Part shown: piece after piece, positions 1 through 6,883 of the stretch
How positions within the stretch are numbered: the first letter of the stretch is position 1
Layout: every line of letters starts with the position of its first letter
Origin: Desulfobacteraceae bacterium
GTDB taxonomy: Bacteria > Desulfobacterota > DSM-4660 > Desulfatiglandales > HGW-15
Assembly: GCA_003819975.1 (NCBI GenBank)
Contig: RPPU01000025.1
Span: 1 to 16,111, forward strand
Length of the DNA: 16,111 nucleotides
Direction of reading: 5' to 3'
Program-made: the position numbers and the translations under genes
Notes under the pieces: model-generated
What the model saw: only the letters and a program-made list of their open reading frames with translations
Told to the model about the DNA's origin: nothing
The model's database searches: none

Positions 1-92
1 CAATGGATCGTAAAAAGTTTTTTTTCGGGTATTGATTTTATGTCATTGGTAACAAAAACAATACCCGAAAAAAAACTTTTTACGATCCATTG
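1..92. repeat. Perfect 34-bp inverted repeat at the window edge
   Basis: Bases 1-34 and 59-92 are exact reverse complements, separated by a 24-base spacer (35-58). The left arm begins at base 1, so the repeat may continue outside the window. It lies inside the coding frame of the glycosyltransferase read on the minus strand, and that frame stays open through both arms. A perfect repeat ending exactly at the sequence edge is typical of an assembly or amplification fold-back. The alternative is a real hairpin within a gene that stopped assembly. The repeat itself is certain; its biological reality is not. Confidence 0.95.
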
Positions 93-497
93 ATCGGCAA
101 AAAGATTTAGCGACATCTTTATAAAATTCAACCCCTTGGCCGGTTCAAGCATTCCGTGTTCTGTTTTCAAAGCTTTGATGCGGCAGTATCGCGCGGCCAG
201 ACCGCATAATATATTGGCTTTATAAGCATGCGTGTGAACCAGATTTATTTTTTTATTTCTGAATATGCCGACGATCTTCCGTAAACAGGAAAAATCGTAC
301 TTATAATTCGAATCAATCATATACAAGTCGATTCCCGACTGCTTTAAACGCTCGTAAAGCAATCCTTTGTTGAAAAGAACAACAATAGGCTTTACCCGGT
401 CATGTTTATTAAGCAATTCGGCGTAAGCATAGATGAATTGCTCGATCCCTCCATACAATTCGCCGGCCGTACATATCGCCAGATTTATCGGACGCAT
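1..497 (-). CDS. GT4-family glycosyltransferase, N-terminal part (3' end cut by window)
   Basis: About 165 codons are visible from an ATG at 497. The start follows the stop of the upstream gene by 13 bases. The N-terminus reads MRPINLAICTAGELYGGIEQ, with the Gly-rich loop (YGGIEQ, residues 15-20) usual in the acceptor domain of GT-B/GT4 enzymes. About residue 85 it has the family's VHTHAYKAN segment and then TEHG. The nucleotide-sugar-binding C-terminal half, with the E-x7-E motif, lies outside the window. It is probably a cytoplasmic enzyme adding a sugar to the lipid-linked repeat unit; donor and acceptor are unknown. Sequence beyond about base 58 is doubtful because of the inverted repeat. 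The GT-like reading continues there (VFVTND, then EKKLFTIH), but the spacing to the expected NG motif looks short. Confidence 0.82.
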   Translation of the reverse strand, partial: MRPINLAICTAGELYGGIEQFIYAYAELLNKHDRVKPIVVLFNKGLLYERLKQSGIDLYMIDSNYKYDFSCLRKIVGIFRNKKINLVHTHAYKANILCGLAARYCRIKALKTEHGMLEPAKGLNFIKMSLNLFADQWIVKSFFSGIVFVTNDIKSIPEKKLFTIH

Positions 498-510
498 CGA
501 ACCGATCCGT

Positions 511-1665
511 TCAACCTTTCCGCGGTTGCCAAGTAACCATGTTTTGTCCTTTTATAAATTTCAAAAAAGCCGCGGCACTGGATAAATTGAGAACGATAAA
601 GTAATATGGAAAAGTCGAAATTTTTCCGAGTTTGATCTTGAATTTTTCGGAAGCATAACCTAAAATCGCGAATGCATAAAAAAAACTTTGACCAAACAAC
701 ATGAATCTATAAGACAACCCGCGATCGAAGGAAATAACGTTCGTGATCAAGGCGGACAATATAAAAATCCAAGCAAAATAGCGCAACCATTTATGCGAAA
801 GCAATTGCCATGAAAACAGGCCATAGCGGAAGGGATTCAACAGATGCCGCATGCGCCATAATACATGCAACGCTCTGAGACTAACCCGCATTCGCATCTT
901 GAACTCATCTTGGCTATTATCCAAAGATTCTTCTCTTAAAACGGCTTTAGGCTCGTAAACAACCCTAAATCCTTTTTCTATGACTTTCAAAGGTAATATC
1001 AGATCCGGTAACAATGACGGATCGATGGTTTCATATAAATTGCTTCTGATTGCGTCTATGCCCCCATCCACGCCGACAATGGAACCGATCCCGCTTTCCC
1101 ATTCCCGCAATTTATTTTCATATTTCATATATAACCCGCATCCGGCGCCGGTCGGATTACCTGTTGAATTCGAGTAAATCATTTTTCCGGTCACATATCC
1201 GACCGTCGCATCGGCAAAATTTCGCGCCATATGAAATAAGGCATTTTCATCCCATATGGAATTGGCATCGGAAAAGCAAATGATCTCTCCCCTTGCCTGG
1301 GCTACGGCCCGATTCAGTGCGGCCGATTTACCCTGACGGGGTTCTTGGCGAACGAATCGGATATTGGGTTTCAAATGACTCTTGATTATTTCATCCGTTC
1401 CGTCATCGGATCCGTCGGAAACAATAATCAGTTCCATTTTATTTGGCGGATAGCGCAAACTTAATTTATTTTCCAAAGTGCGCTTGATAAACCGGGCTTC
1501 ATTGTAGGCCGAAATGATGATGCTGACAAACGGTTCCCTGTTCCTTTTATTAACGGATTTGGGACGCAGGCGACCTACCGCCCGGACGCAAACGGGATAA
1601 AGCAAATAACAATAGACCGTAACCGCCATGCTCAACCAAAATAACGTTTCAAAGATATGAATCAT
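511..1665 (-). CDS. Membrane-associated GT2-family glycosyltransferase
   Basis: This 384-residue protein transfers a sugar from a nucleotide donor at the inner face of the cytoplasmic membrane. An N-terminal membrane helix spans residues 6-28. The GT-A domain follows, with SIIISAYNEA (48-57), the donor motif VSDGSDDGT (82-90) and the metal-binding acidic motif FSDAN (131-135, D133). D221 in LLPDLILP is a likely catalytic acid. The RMRVSLRAL segment (257-265) replaces the Q/RxxRW motif of processive relatives. Three C-terminal hydrophobic segments lie near 293-312, 322-338 and 352-372, an architecture shared with poly-N-acetylglucosamine and cellulose synthase relatives. The start has a good AAGGAG site (1680-1675) nine bases upstream. 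It follows the deacetylase-like gene after 34 bases. Donor and linkage cannot be told. Confidence 0.9.
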   Translation of the reverse strand: MIHIFETLFWLSMAVTVYCYLLYPVCVRAVGRLRPKSVNKRNREPFVSIIISAYNEARFIKRTLENKLSLRYPPNKMELIIVSDGSDDGTDEIIKSHLKPNIRFVRQEPRQGKSAALNRAVAQARGEIICFSDANSIWDENALFHMARNFADATVGYVTGKMIYSNSTGNPTGAGCGLYMKYENKLREWESGIGSIVGVDGGIDAIRSNLYETIDPSLLPDLILPLKVIEKGFRVVYEPKAVLREESLDNSQDEFKMRMRVSLRALHVLWRMRHLLNPFRYGLFSWQLLSHKWLRYFAWIFILSALITNVISFDRGLSYRFMLFGQSFFYAFAILGYASEKFKIKLGKISTFPYYFIVLNLSSAAAFLKFIKGQNMVTWQPRKG

Positions 1666-1699
1666 ACCTTTAGTCTCCTTTGCTTCAAGTGCTTCGAGT

Positions 1700-2872
1700 T
1701 CAATCCGGATCTTTCCGGAAGCCTTTTAAGGTATTCCGGTAAGGTTTAAGCAGATAATCGCGATAAAGATTGGGGTTTCCCGATAAGCCCGATTCCGCGG
1801 CTTTAACGATGTTGTATGTCTCCCTGGCCGTCACATAATGAAGACAGTAGTTCTTTCCGTCATTGTATTTGCTTTCCAAATAAGAATAAATTTTTTCCAT
1901 TTCGCCTTTTAAAAAAATATTCATGCTTCCCGCGACCGCGCCGTGCGTATGAACCTTAATAAAAATCCAGTCCGGTTGACCTTGAACATGAATATTCGCC
2001 TTAACCCATTGATCGACTCTATGCATGGCGGGCGGACGTTTCCATTCGACCCCCCCGCTTTCAATGGAGGGAATCATTTGCAAGGGACGTTCAAAATGAA
2101 TTGTGAGGGGACCCTGAATCAGCATCAAGGCATCCATGGGATCGCTTTTACCGGCCGATACGTCGATGCCGGAGTTGTAGGATTTCGGTTTGGAAATGTC
2201 GTCTTTTGCATAATAGATGCTGTTGATTTTTTTCGGTTGAGCGGAGGTGTGGACGGCCGGAAAGGTAAAATCCGCATAACATCCTTCTTCATTCAAAATA
2301 TTAAGCTCGTTGTTAACACCGCAACAATTTTGATTATTTATGATCACGGAATTATCCAAGGCCCAATTCCCATGGATAAACCCGAAGGTTGTTTTTCCAT
2401 CCGTGGTGATCAAAGCGCCCATGCGGTTATAGAATTTCTTTGCGTCCTGCAATTTTTGCCGCAATGTTTCTTCCGTATCGTCATGATGATGAAGATGAAG
2501 TTCGATCTCTCCGAAACCCTCCGCGGTCAGCTTGCTGAGTAATCTAAAATGATCGAGACGTTCGGCGGCGCGTTCGGAAGGATAAAACCAGGAATGCCGC
2601 GGAGGCTTGTCATCCGCGTCCCGATGCCGTTGAACGGTAACGGGATATTGACTGACCCACTCCTTTACGATTTCGGTATTGGGGCCGGGTTCAAAATGAT
2701 CCGCCACCATGAACATGATGTGTACGGGCGGCCGGGCCGCGGCAAGCGCGCGGGTGTTTTTCCAAGTCCAAACTATATAGGAGGGAAACCAAATATAAAT
2801 TTTTTTTAAAACGATTTTATAGGCCAGATAGGCAGCCACGCCGCCCATCAACAACAAAATAATATAGATCAT
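1700..2872 (-). CDS. Membrane-anchored polysaccharide deacetylase-like protein, atypical
   Basis: This 390-residue protein starts with a hydrophobic anchor (about residues 1-22), so the rest probably faces the periplasm or the membrane surface. No standard NodB TFDDG motif is present. Instead it has FMVADHFEPG (54-63), a His cluster ELHLHHHDDT (124-133, H126 and H128-H130), GFIHGNWALDNS (164-175, H167) and VHTHGA (307-312). These look like metal-binding and catalytic positions of a divergent carbohydrate esterase/deacetylase fold, a substitution I infer rather than recognise. The ATG at 2872 overlaps the stop of the upstream GT4 gene by ATGA, so the two are probably translationally coupled. 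An A8 run near the N-terminus (2800-2807) stays in frame. A glycan deacetylase or hydrolase is the best guess; the function is otherwise unknown. Confidence 0.72.
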   Translation of the reverse strand: MIYIILLLMGGVAAYLAYKIVLKKIYIWFPSYIVWTWKNTRALAAARPPVHIMFMVADHFEPGPNTEIVKEWVSQYPVTVQRHRDADDKPPRHSWFYPSERAAERLDHFRLLSKLTAEGFGEIELHLHHHDDTEETLRQKLQDAKKFYNRMGALITTDGKTTFGFIHGNWALDNSVIINNQNCCGVNNELNILNEEGCYADFTFPAVHTSAQPKKINSIYYAKDDISKPKSYNSGIDVSAGKSDPMDALMLIQGPLTIHFERPLQMIPSIESGGVEWKRPPAMHRVDQWVKANIHVQGQPDWIFIKVHTHGAVAGSMNIFLKGEMEKIYSYLESKYNDGKNYCLHYVTARETYNIVKAAESGLSGNPNLYRDYLLKPYRNTLKGFRKDPD

Positions 2873-4044
2873 GCGATTTCGGCCGGCCTTTCCTGATGTA
2901 TTTGAATTCCAAACGGTTCGAAATACAAATTTAGGTAATATTTCTCCAGATTGGCGATCATCTTCTCCATCGCGTATTCTTTACAGACTTTTTGCTTGGC
3001 TTTTTCCGCGAATCCACGGCGCAAGGCGGGATTTTTGACAAGAGCCAAGACGGCTTCGGCCACCGCGCCGGAGTCTTGCGGCGGGATCAGCAAACCGTCC
3101 CGGTTGTGCGTAATGAGCTCCTTATTTCCGCCGACAGCGGTGGCCACGACCGGAATGCTTGCCGCCATATATTCAAGAAGAATATTTGAAAAGCCTTCCG
3201 AATCGGAAGTCAGCACGCCGATATCGATGACGGGCAATAGCGCGGCCACATCGTTCCGGCGGCCGGTAAAAATGATTTTATTTTCGATGTTCCGTGCCTT
3301 TGCCAATGCCCGGAGTTCATCTTTGAGATACCCGTCGCCGATGACTAGAAACGAAACCCGGTTTAGATCTTTCCCGATGATCGCGGCCGCTTCGATAAAA
3401 ATGTCGACCCTTTTGACTTTGCGGTTGAAATTGGCGATACATCCGATAACGATATTTTCCCGGGGTATGGACAGTTGCGCTTTAAGATCCCGGATATACG
3501 TCGCATCTTTTTCGGCAAAGTCGGCTAAGCGGATACCGTTATAAATAATGTCGATTTTGCTTTTGGGAACCTTTTCGACTTGAAATAAAATTTCTTTTAC
3601 CGCCTCCGAATTGACCAAAAAGCGGTTCACGAATCTGTTTATTTTCTTTAATCTTCCAAGCTCTTTCTTGTTGTACCAGAAACCCAGATCGCGACGGCTG
3701 GAAACGATGTTCTTCACCCCGGCAAGTTTGGCGGCCAATGCGCCAAGCAGATTGGCATCCGGAAAAAAAGTTTGCATGATATCTATTTGTTCCCTTTTAA
3801 GGAAAGAGCATAACCGAAAAATTTTTCGGACCATCCCAAGTGACTTGAAACTCCGGATATCGAGTACCAGCTTTTGTCCGTTGATTTCACATTTTTCGAG
3901 CATTTCTGAATTTCTGAAACAAACCAGATAAACGATGAACCGGTCGGCGTCCAGCATGCGCATGGTTTCGATAAGCTGTTTTTCCGTCCCTCCCATTTCA
4001 AGCACATCGATCATGAAACAGATTTTAATTTGTTTTTTGTTCAT
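2869..4044 (-). CDS. GT4-family glycosyltransferase
   Basis: This complete 391-residue GT-B enzyme is probably cytoplasmic. The N-terminal Rossmann half has MIDVLEMGGTEKQ (11-23), the Gly-Gly loop of the family. The interdomain region has IIYNGI (166-171). The C-terminal half has FNRKVKRVDIFIEA (206-219) and VIGDGYLKDEL (234-244). The GT4 E-x7-E motif is SEGFSNILLE (282-291; E283 and E291), followed by PVVATAVGGNKELI. Length is normal for GT4. It begins 24 bases after the ATP-grasp/GNAT gene; the upstream ribosome site is weak (AGG about 15 bases away). Its stop overlaps the start of the deacetylase-like gene. Substrate specificity cannot be read from the sequence. Confidence 0.93.
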   Translation of the reverse strand: MNKKQIKICFMIDVLEMGGTEKQLIETMRMLDADRFIVYLVCFRNSEMLEKCEINGQKLVLDIRSFKSLGMVRKIFRLCSFLKREQIDIMQTFFPDANLLGALAAKLAGVKNIVSSRRDLGFWYNKKELGRLKKINRFVNRFLVNSEAVKEILFQVEKVPKSKIDIIYNGIRLADFAEKDATYIRDLKAQLSIPRENIVIGCIANFNRKVKRVDIFIEAAAIIGKDLNRVSFLVIGDGYLKDELRALAKARNIENKIIFTGRRNDVAALLPVIDIGVLTSDSEGFSNILLEYMAASIPVVATAVGGNKELITHNRDGLLIPPQDSGAVAEAVLALVKNPALRRGFAEKAKQKVCKEYAMEKMIANLEKYYLNLYFEPFGIQIHQERPAEIA

Positions 4045-4068
4045 TTGCAGTGACGCCTGCCTGGCGGT

Positions 4069-4736
4069 CTATATGACATAACAGGGAACCAAGGCGTCGG
4101 AAACGAGCGACAGCTTTTTTTTGCCGTTGGCGCAAAACCGCTCCAACACAAGGTTGACCGGTCCCATTTTGACGCGCCAAATGATGGAATGCTTTACCCA
4201 GCCGATGCGGGACAAGGTCCCCGTGATAATCGTGTTGTCGGGGCGGTTCATCTCCCAAAATTTCCGGATCCGCTCTTTCCGATAATGCGAAAAAAAAGCA
4301 TCGTTAATGCTGCGATACACGCCCTGCCCCCGCGCTTGCGGGAGGGTATGGCTGCCGTATTTATAGACTTCGTCGTCGGCCAAATCGAGCAGTTTTCCGG
4401 CGCCTTTGATAAAACAGACGCCTTGATGAGCCCAGGAAATTCCCAAATATTGACCATCCCGCAGACCGACAAAGCAGAGGTCCCCGTGACCGAAGCGATA
4501 TTTCAGAATGCTTTCATCGATATGGAACGCGGTTGACAAACCCGGCAACGGTTCCCGGACAATCCTAACCTCGCACTGGCATACCGCCGGTCGGTGGTAG
4601 CCGATATCGAGATACCGGATGTCATAGCGGTTCCAGGCAATGATGCTTCTGAGCTTGTGTGCACAGGCGGAACGCGTCATTATTTTTTTAAGCGCACCGA
4701 GCCAGAGACTTTGATCCGCGCTTCCGATAGGCTCAT
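4069..4736 (-). other. Hidden independent GNAT gene, frameshifted at an A7 run
   Basis: An ATG at 4736 opens the frame MSLSEARIKVSGSVRLKK followed by TAA. This matches the start of the neighbouring paralog (MTATSEARIKFS), with seven of eight residues identical across SEARIK(V/F)S. One extra A in the A7 run, or a -1 ribosomal slip there, joins it to the GNAT domain (IMTRSACAHK onward). The rebuilt protein has 222 residues; the paralog has 220. The start sits in an ATGA arrangement with the restored stop of the ATP-grasp gene, as at three other junctions in this window. I infer that this was, or still is, a separate GNAT gene. Whether the shortened run is real, phase-variable or an error cannot be told here. 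Confidence 0.72.
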
Positions 4737-6081
4737 AGGTTAACTTGTTTGTACGGCAGTCGGAACCGGATGCGCATGACCGCGGCATCGGGAACCGCGA
4801 CTGAATCTGCTTTTTACAGCGAAGCGGCGCTTTAGTTCCCGGTAAAATTTCCAAACCACGCAGAAAATAGGAATACGTTATGCGCAGATTAGTTTCTATT
4901 TTCAGCATCCAAGACGCCAATAACGGGATGGGATCGTCCCAGGCAAACACATGGTACTCGATCTTTCCCGGCAAAAAAATCAAAGATTTCAGCCAGTTCC
5001 AAAGTGTCCACTCCCCCGTCTTCCGGTACGCGAGCATGGCGGCAAAATCCGCCCCCAACCAAAGCCACCGTCGGGATTTCCCGAAAGGCGGTTGCTCAGG
5101 CACGGCCGAACCCACGGCATCGAAATAGTGCAGCAAAGGCAGATTGACTCCGCAAGCGGTGTCGAAAATCGCCCAAAGGCTGTAGCGGGGGTTGATTTCC
5201 AGAATGTAATCTTGCAGCGTTTGCGGATGCCGTTTAAGATTGATGTTGGCGGCCCCGGTATAGCCGATTTTTTCGAGCGCGTTCAGGCATAACTTTTCTA
5301 TGGCGGGCTCTTCCGCATATTGGACGTAGCAACCCGCGCCGAAATGAATGGGGTGGATGCGCAGTTTATGGCCCACGATCTTTCCGCGTGCCTTCCCGTC
5401 CCGGTCAAGGTAAGCGTGAAAATCGAAATGCTGTTGATCGTCACCCGGGATATATTCCTGGATCATGACTTCACCCGTTAGCGGGGGAATCATTTGCAGG
5501 GTTTGTTTCAGAACCGCCGGATTTTCGATTCGGATCGCTTTGCGGATTCCGATCGACCGGATGATTTCGGATTGATGCCACAACCGCTGGCGGACGGGTT
5601 TTAAAATACAGGGATAACCGAGCGCTTCGGCGTAAGCCATGGCTTCGGCATTCGCGAGCGGGGTAAAAGTCCTCGGCACGGGGAGGTCGAATTGCTTCGC
5701 CAGATTGCCGAATTGGCTTTTATCGATCAGCTTGCCGATTAATTTGTCCGGAGCGAGTAAAATGTGAAAATACTTTTGAAGCCTCTCTCTGGATTTCGAA
5801 ACGAGCAGGACGTCCGACTCGGCATTCAAAAAAACGACCGGTTTATGTTCCTGGCGTTCTCCGTAACGTTCCAGGATTTGCAGCGCTTGCTCCGAGAACC
5901 GATCCAGATTGGGCAGAGTGACATATTCCGAGCAGTACCGGGATGCCCGTTCAAAAGTCCGGGACTCTTCCCGGGCCACAATGACCGGGATGCCCTCCCT
6001 TCCGAGACTTCGAACGATGCCGATTCGACCCAGGACAAGCGCTTTGTTTCTTACCGGCAATGGGCCGTGCAGTCGCATCAT
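4069..6081 (-). CDS. ATP-grasp ligase read through into a GNAT-like domain (apparent fusion)
   Basis: The open frame encodes 670 residues. Residues 1-410 are an ATP-grasp enzyme of the carboxylate-amine ligase type: a preATP-grasp Rossmann region (VLGRIGIVRSLGREGIPV), the ATP-binding lysine in CILKPVR (158-164), QEYIPGDDQ (208-216), and metal-binding YILEINPRYS (292-301; E295, N297). Such enzymes join an amino acid or other amine to a carboxylate using ATP. Residues 468-670 are a GNAT-like domain with HGDLCFV (532-538), the acetyl-CoA loop QARGQG (582-587) and the terminal N-x-LSRIGW pattern. It is paralogous to the 220-residue protein encoded just upstream. The linker (421-467) is rich in Arg, Ser and Cys and looks out of frame; two hidden reading frames there suggest two genes joined by indels. 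An AAGGAG site (6098-6093) precedes the start; ATG 6078 is an alternative. A T8 run at 4290-4297 is in frame. Confidence 0.85.
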   Translation of the reverse strand: MMRLHGPLPVRNKALVLGRIGIVRSLGREGIPVIVAREESRTFERASRYCSEYVTLPNLDRFSEQALQILERYGERQEHKPVVFLNAESDVLLVSKSRERLQKYFHILLAPDKLIGKLIDKSQFGNLAKQFDLPVPRTFTPLANAEAMAYAEALGYPCILKPVRQRLWHQSEIIRSIGIRKAIRIENPAVLKQTLQMIPPLTGEVMIQEYIPGDDQQHFDFHAYLDRDGKARGKIVGHKLRIHPIHFGAGCYVQYAEEPAIEKLCLNALEKIGYTGAANINLKRHPQTLQDYILEINPRYSLWAIFDTACGVNLPLLHYFDAVGSAVPEQPPFGKSRRWLWLGADFAAMLAYRKTGEWTLWNWLKSLIFLPGKIEYHVFAWDDPIPLLASWMLKIETNLRITYSYFLRGLEILPGTKAPLRCKKQIQSRFPMPRSCASGSDCRTNKLTYEPIGSADQSLWLGALKKIMTRSACAHKLRSIIAWNRYDIRYLDIGYHRPAVCQCEVRIVREPLPGLSTAFHIDESILKYRFGHGDLCFVGLRDGQYLGISWAHQGVCFIKGAGKLLDLADDEVYKYGSHTLPQARGQGVYRSINDAFFSHYRKERIRKFWEMNRPDNTIITGTLSRIGWVKHSIIWRVKMGPVNLVLERFCANGKKKLSLVSDALVPCYVI
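4681..4691 (-). other. In-phase A AAA AAA slippery heptamer with adjacent stop
   Basis: In the frame starting at 4736 the codons read TTA AAA AAA TAA. This gives the X XXY YYZ heptamer A AAA AAA (4689-4683) in the correct phase, immediately before a stop. A -1 slip continues as ATA ATG ACG into the GNAT domain. The same run could allow transcriptional slippage or replication slippage (A7/A8 switching). I see no obvious strong downstream stem-loop or well-placed internal Shine-Dalgarno stimulator. Function is inferred from layout only. Confidence 0.5.
4733..4818 (-). other. Hidden original C-terminus of the ATP-grasp protein
   Basis: At codons 422-424 the ATP-grasp frame reads TGT AAA AAG over an A5 run (4815-4811). 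With one more A, the frame would continue for 25 residues, beginning ADSVAVPDAAVM and ending YKQVNL. It would stop at TGA 4735-4733, which overlaps the hidden GNAT ATG by ATGA. That tail has ordinary residue composition, unlike the Arg/Ser/Cys-rich tail of the current frame. The rebuilt ATP-grasp protein would have 449 residues. This is inference from frame structure, weaker than the GNAT case because no homologous C-terminus is available here. Confidence 0.5.
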
Positions 6082-6220
6082 TCTTAAAAGATCTCCTTAA
6101 CCCGGTTAAAAAGAAGCATCACAGGAACTCTAAAAATACGTATTTTATCGATTTTACTTTTCATATTTGGTTTATTTTCTTGGGTCTCGTTACCGATAAA
6201 GCGGCATTTAGAGATGCCTG
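6082..6220 (-). other. 139-base intergenic gap with two short perfect palindromes
   Basis: This gap lies between the free-standing GNAT and the ATP-grasp gene. It holds a 14-base perfect palindrome, AAAATACGTATTTT (6133-6146), and a 13-base one, TTAACC-G-GGTTAA (minus strand, 6109-6097), directly before the AAGGAG ribosome site. A small hairpin GGCAT/ATGCC (6203-6218) follows the GNAT stop; it lacks a U-tract, so it is not a convincing terminator. No clear sigma-70 promoter is seen. A 26-codon open frame (6164-6084) ends two bases before the ATP-grasp start but has no ribosome site. An internal operator or RNA processing site is possible. Confidence 0.4.
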
Positions 6221-6883
6221 TCAGATGATATAACCCGTTTTCGGTTCCCGGGAGATGCGGTAATTGCATTTCTTGATACCCTGGACGCTTTGTTCGCGCA
6301 AAATTCCAAAGGTCGCAATCCGGATATATCGCAAATTCGATTCAACCCTGAATCCGTTTTCATGAAGAATCGCCAACATCTGTCTGTTTCCGGGGGATAC
6401 CAGGCTGCAATAACGCTTGATTCCTTTTCCCGAGTAATATTTAAAAAATTCATTAATCAGGCGGGAAAAAACCCGGTTCCGGCGGACGTTGGGCACCGTA
6501 AACGCATTATAGAGATAGACCGTATCGTCGCCGATATTCAAGTGCTTTCCGGCTCCGCGGATATAGCATTTCCCGCGATGACCCCAAACCATGCTGAGCA
6601 TCGCCTGGTTTGTTCCGAGCATAAAACACAGGTCTCCGTTTTGGAACCGGCGGGCCAGACTTTCTTCCGCAATCGGAAATACGCTTTGAATTTCGGGTTT
6701 GTCTTCACTGAGGACTTGGAGAACATCCTGACGGCTTGAAGTCTCGTCGATCGCAACCCTATCGGAACATAAAAGCATGTAACGATCATATAAAATCGGC
6801 GAGTGGACTCTGCTTTTCAACCGGTCGGAGAAACCGGCCATAAAAGGACTGAATTTAATTCTGGCTTCCGATGTCGCGGTCAT
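6221..6883 (-). CDS. GNAT-like acyltransferase, paralog of the ATP-grasp-linked domain
   Basis: This 220-residue protein probably transfers an acyl group from acyl-CoA to an amine, perhaps an amino sugar or amino acid of the polysaccharide; the substrate is unknown. It has NGDLCFML (82-89), WGHRGKCYIRGAGKHL (100-115), the strand YLYNAFTVP (123-131) and a classic GNAT end motif SPGNRQMLAILHENGF (163-178). The CoA-loop position reads NVRRNR (132-137) instead of Q/RxxGxG, so CoA binding may be altered or lost. The ATG at 6883 is chosen because AGAGG lies about nine bases upstream and the first residues (SEARIK) recur in the hidden paralog start at 4736; an internal ATG at 6841 has no such support. 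It overlaps the end of the upstream polymerase-like gene by 29 bases. Confidence 0.8.
   Translation of the reverse strand: MTATSEARIKFSPFMAGFSDRLKSRVHSPILYDRYMLLCSDRVAIDETSSRQDVLQVLSEDKPEIQSVFPIAEESLARRFQNGDLCFMLGTNQAMLSMVWGHRGKCYIRGAGKHLNIGDDTVYLYNAFTVPNVRRNRVFSRLINEFFKYYSGKGIKRYCSLVSPGNRQMLAILHENGFRVESNLRYIRIATFGILREQSVQGIKKCNYRISREPKTGYII

Noticed and set aside
1943..2542. A 199-codon open frame on the plus strand
   Set aside because: It lies wholly antisense to the deacetylase-like gene, shows no recognisable motif and has no ribosome site; other plus-strand open frames in the window are likewise antisense to clear genes.
4049..4060. TGCCTGGCGG resembling the 5' end of a 5S rRNA
   Set aside because: The match covers only about ten bases; the following sequence does not resemble 5S rRNA and is coding on the other strand.
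4678..4680. ATG 4680 as a simple separate GNAT start in the present frame
   Set aside because: It lacks a ribosome site, and the out-of-frame start at 4736 matches the paralog's first residues much better.
6084..6164. 26-codon open frame just before the ATP-grasp gene, possible leader peptide
   Set aside because: There is no ribosome site at its ATG and no recognisable regulatory codon pattern; its end contains the ATP-grasp ribosome site, so it is probably chance.
6203..6218. Hairpin GGCAT/ATGCC as terminator of the GNAT gene
   Set aside because: The stem is only five base pairs and no T-run follows on the transcribed strand.
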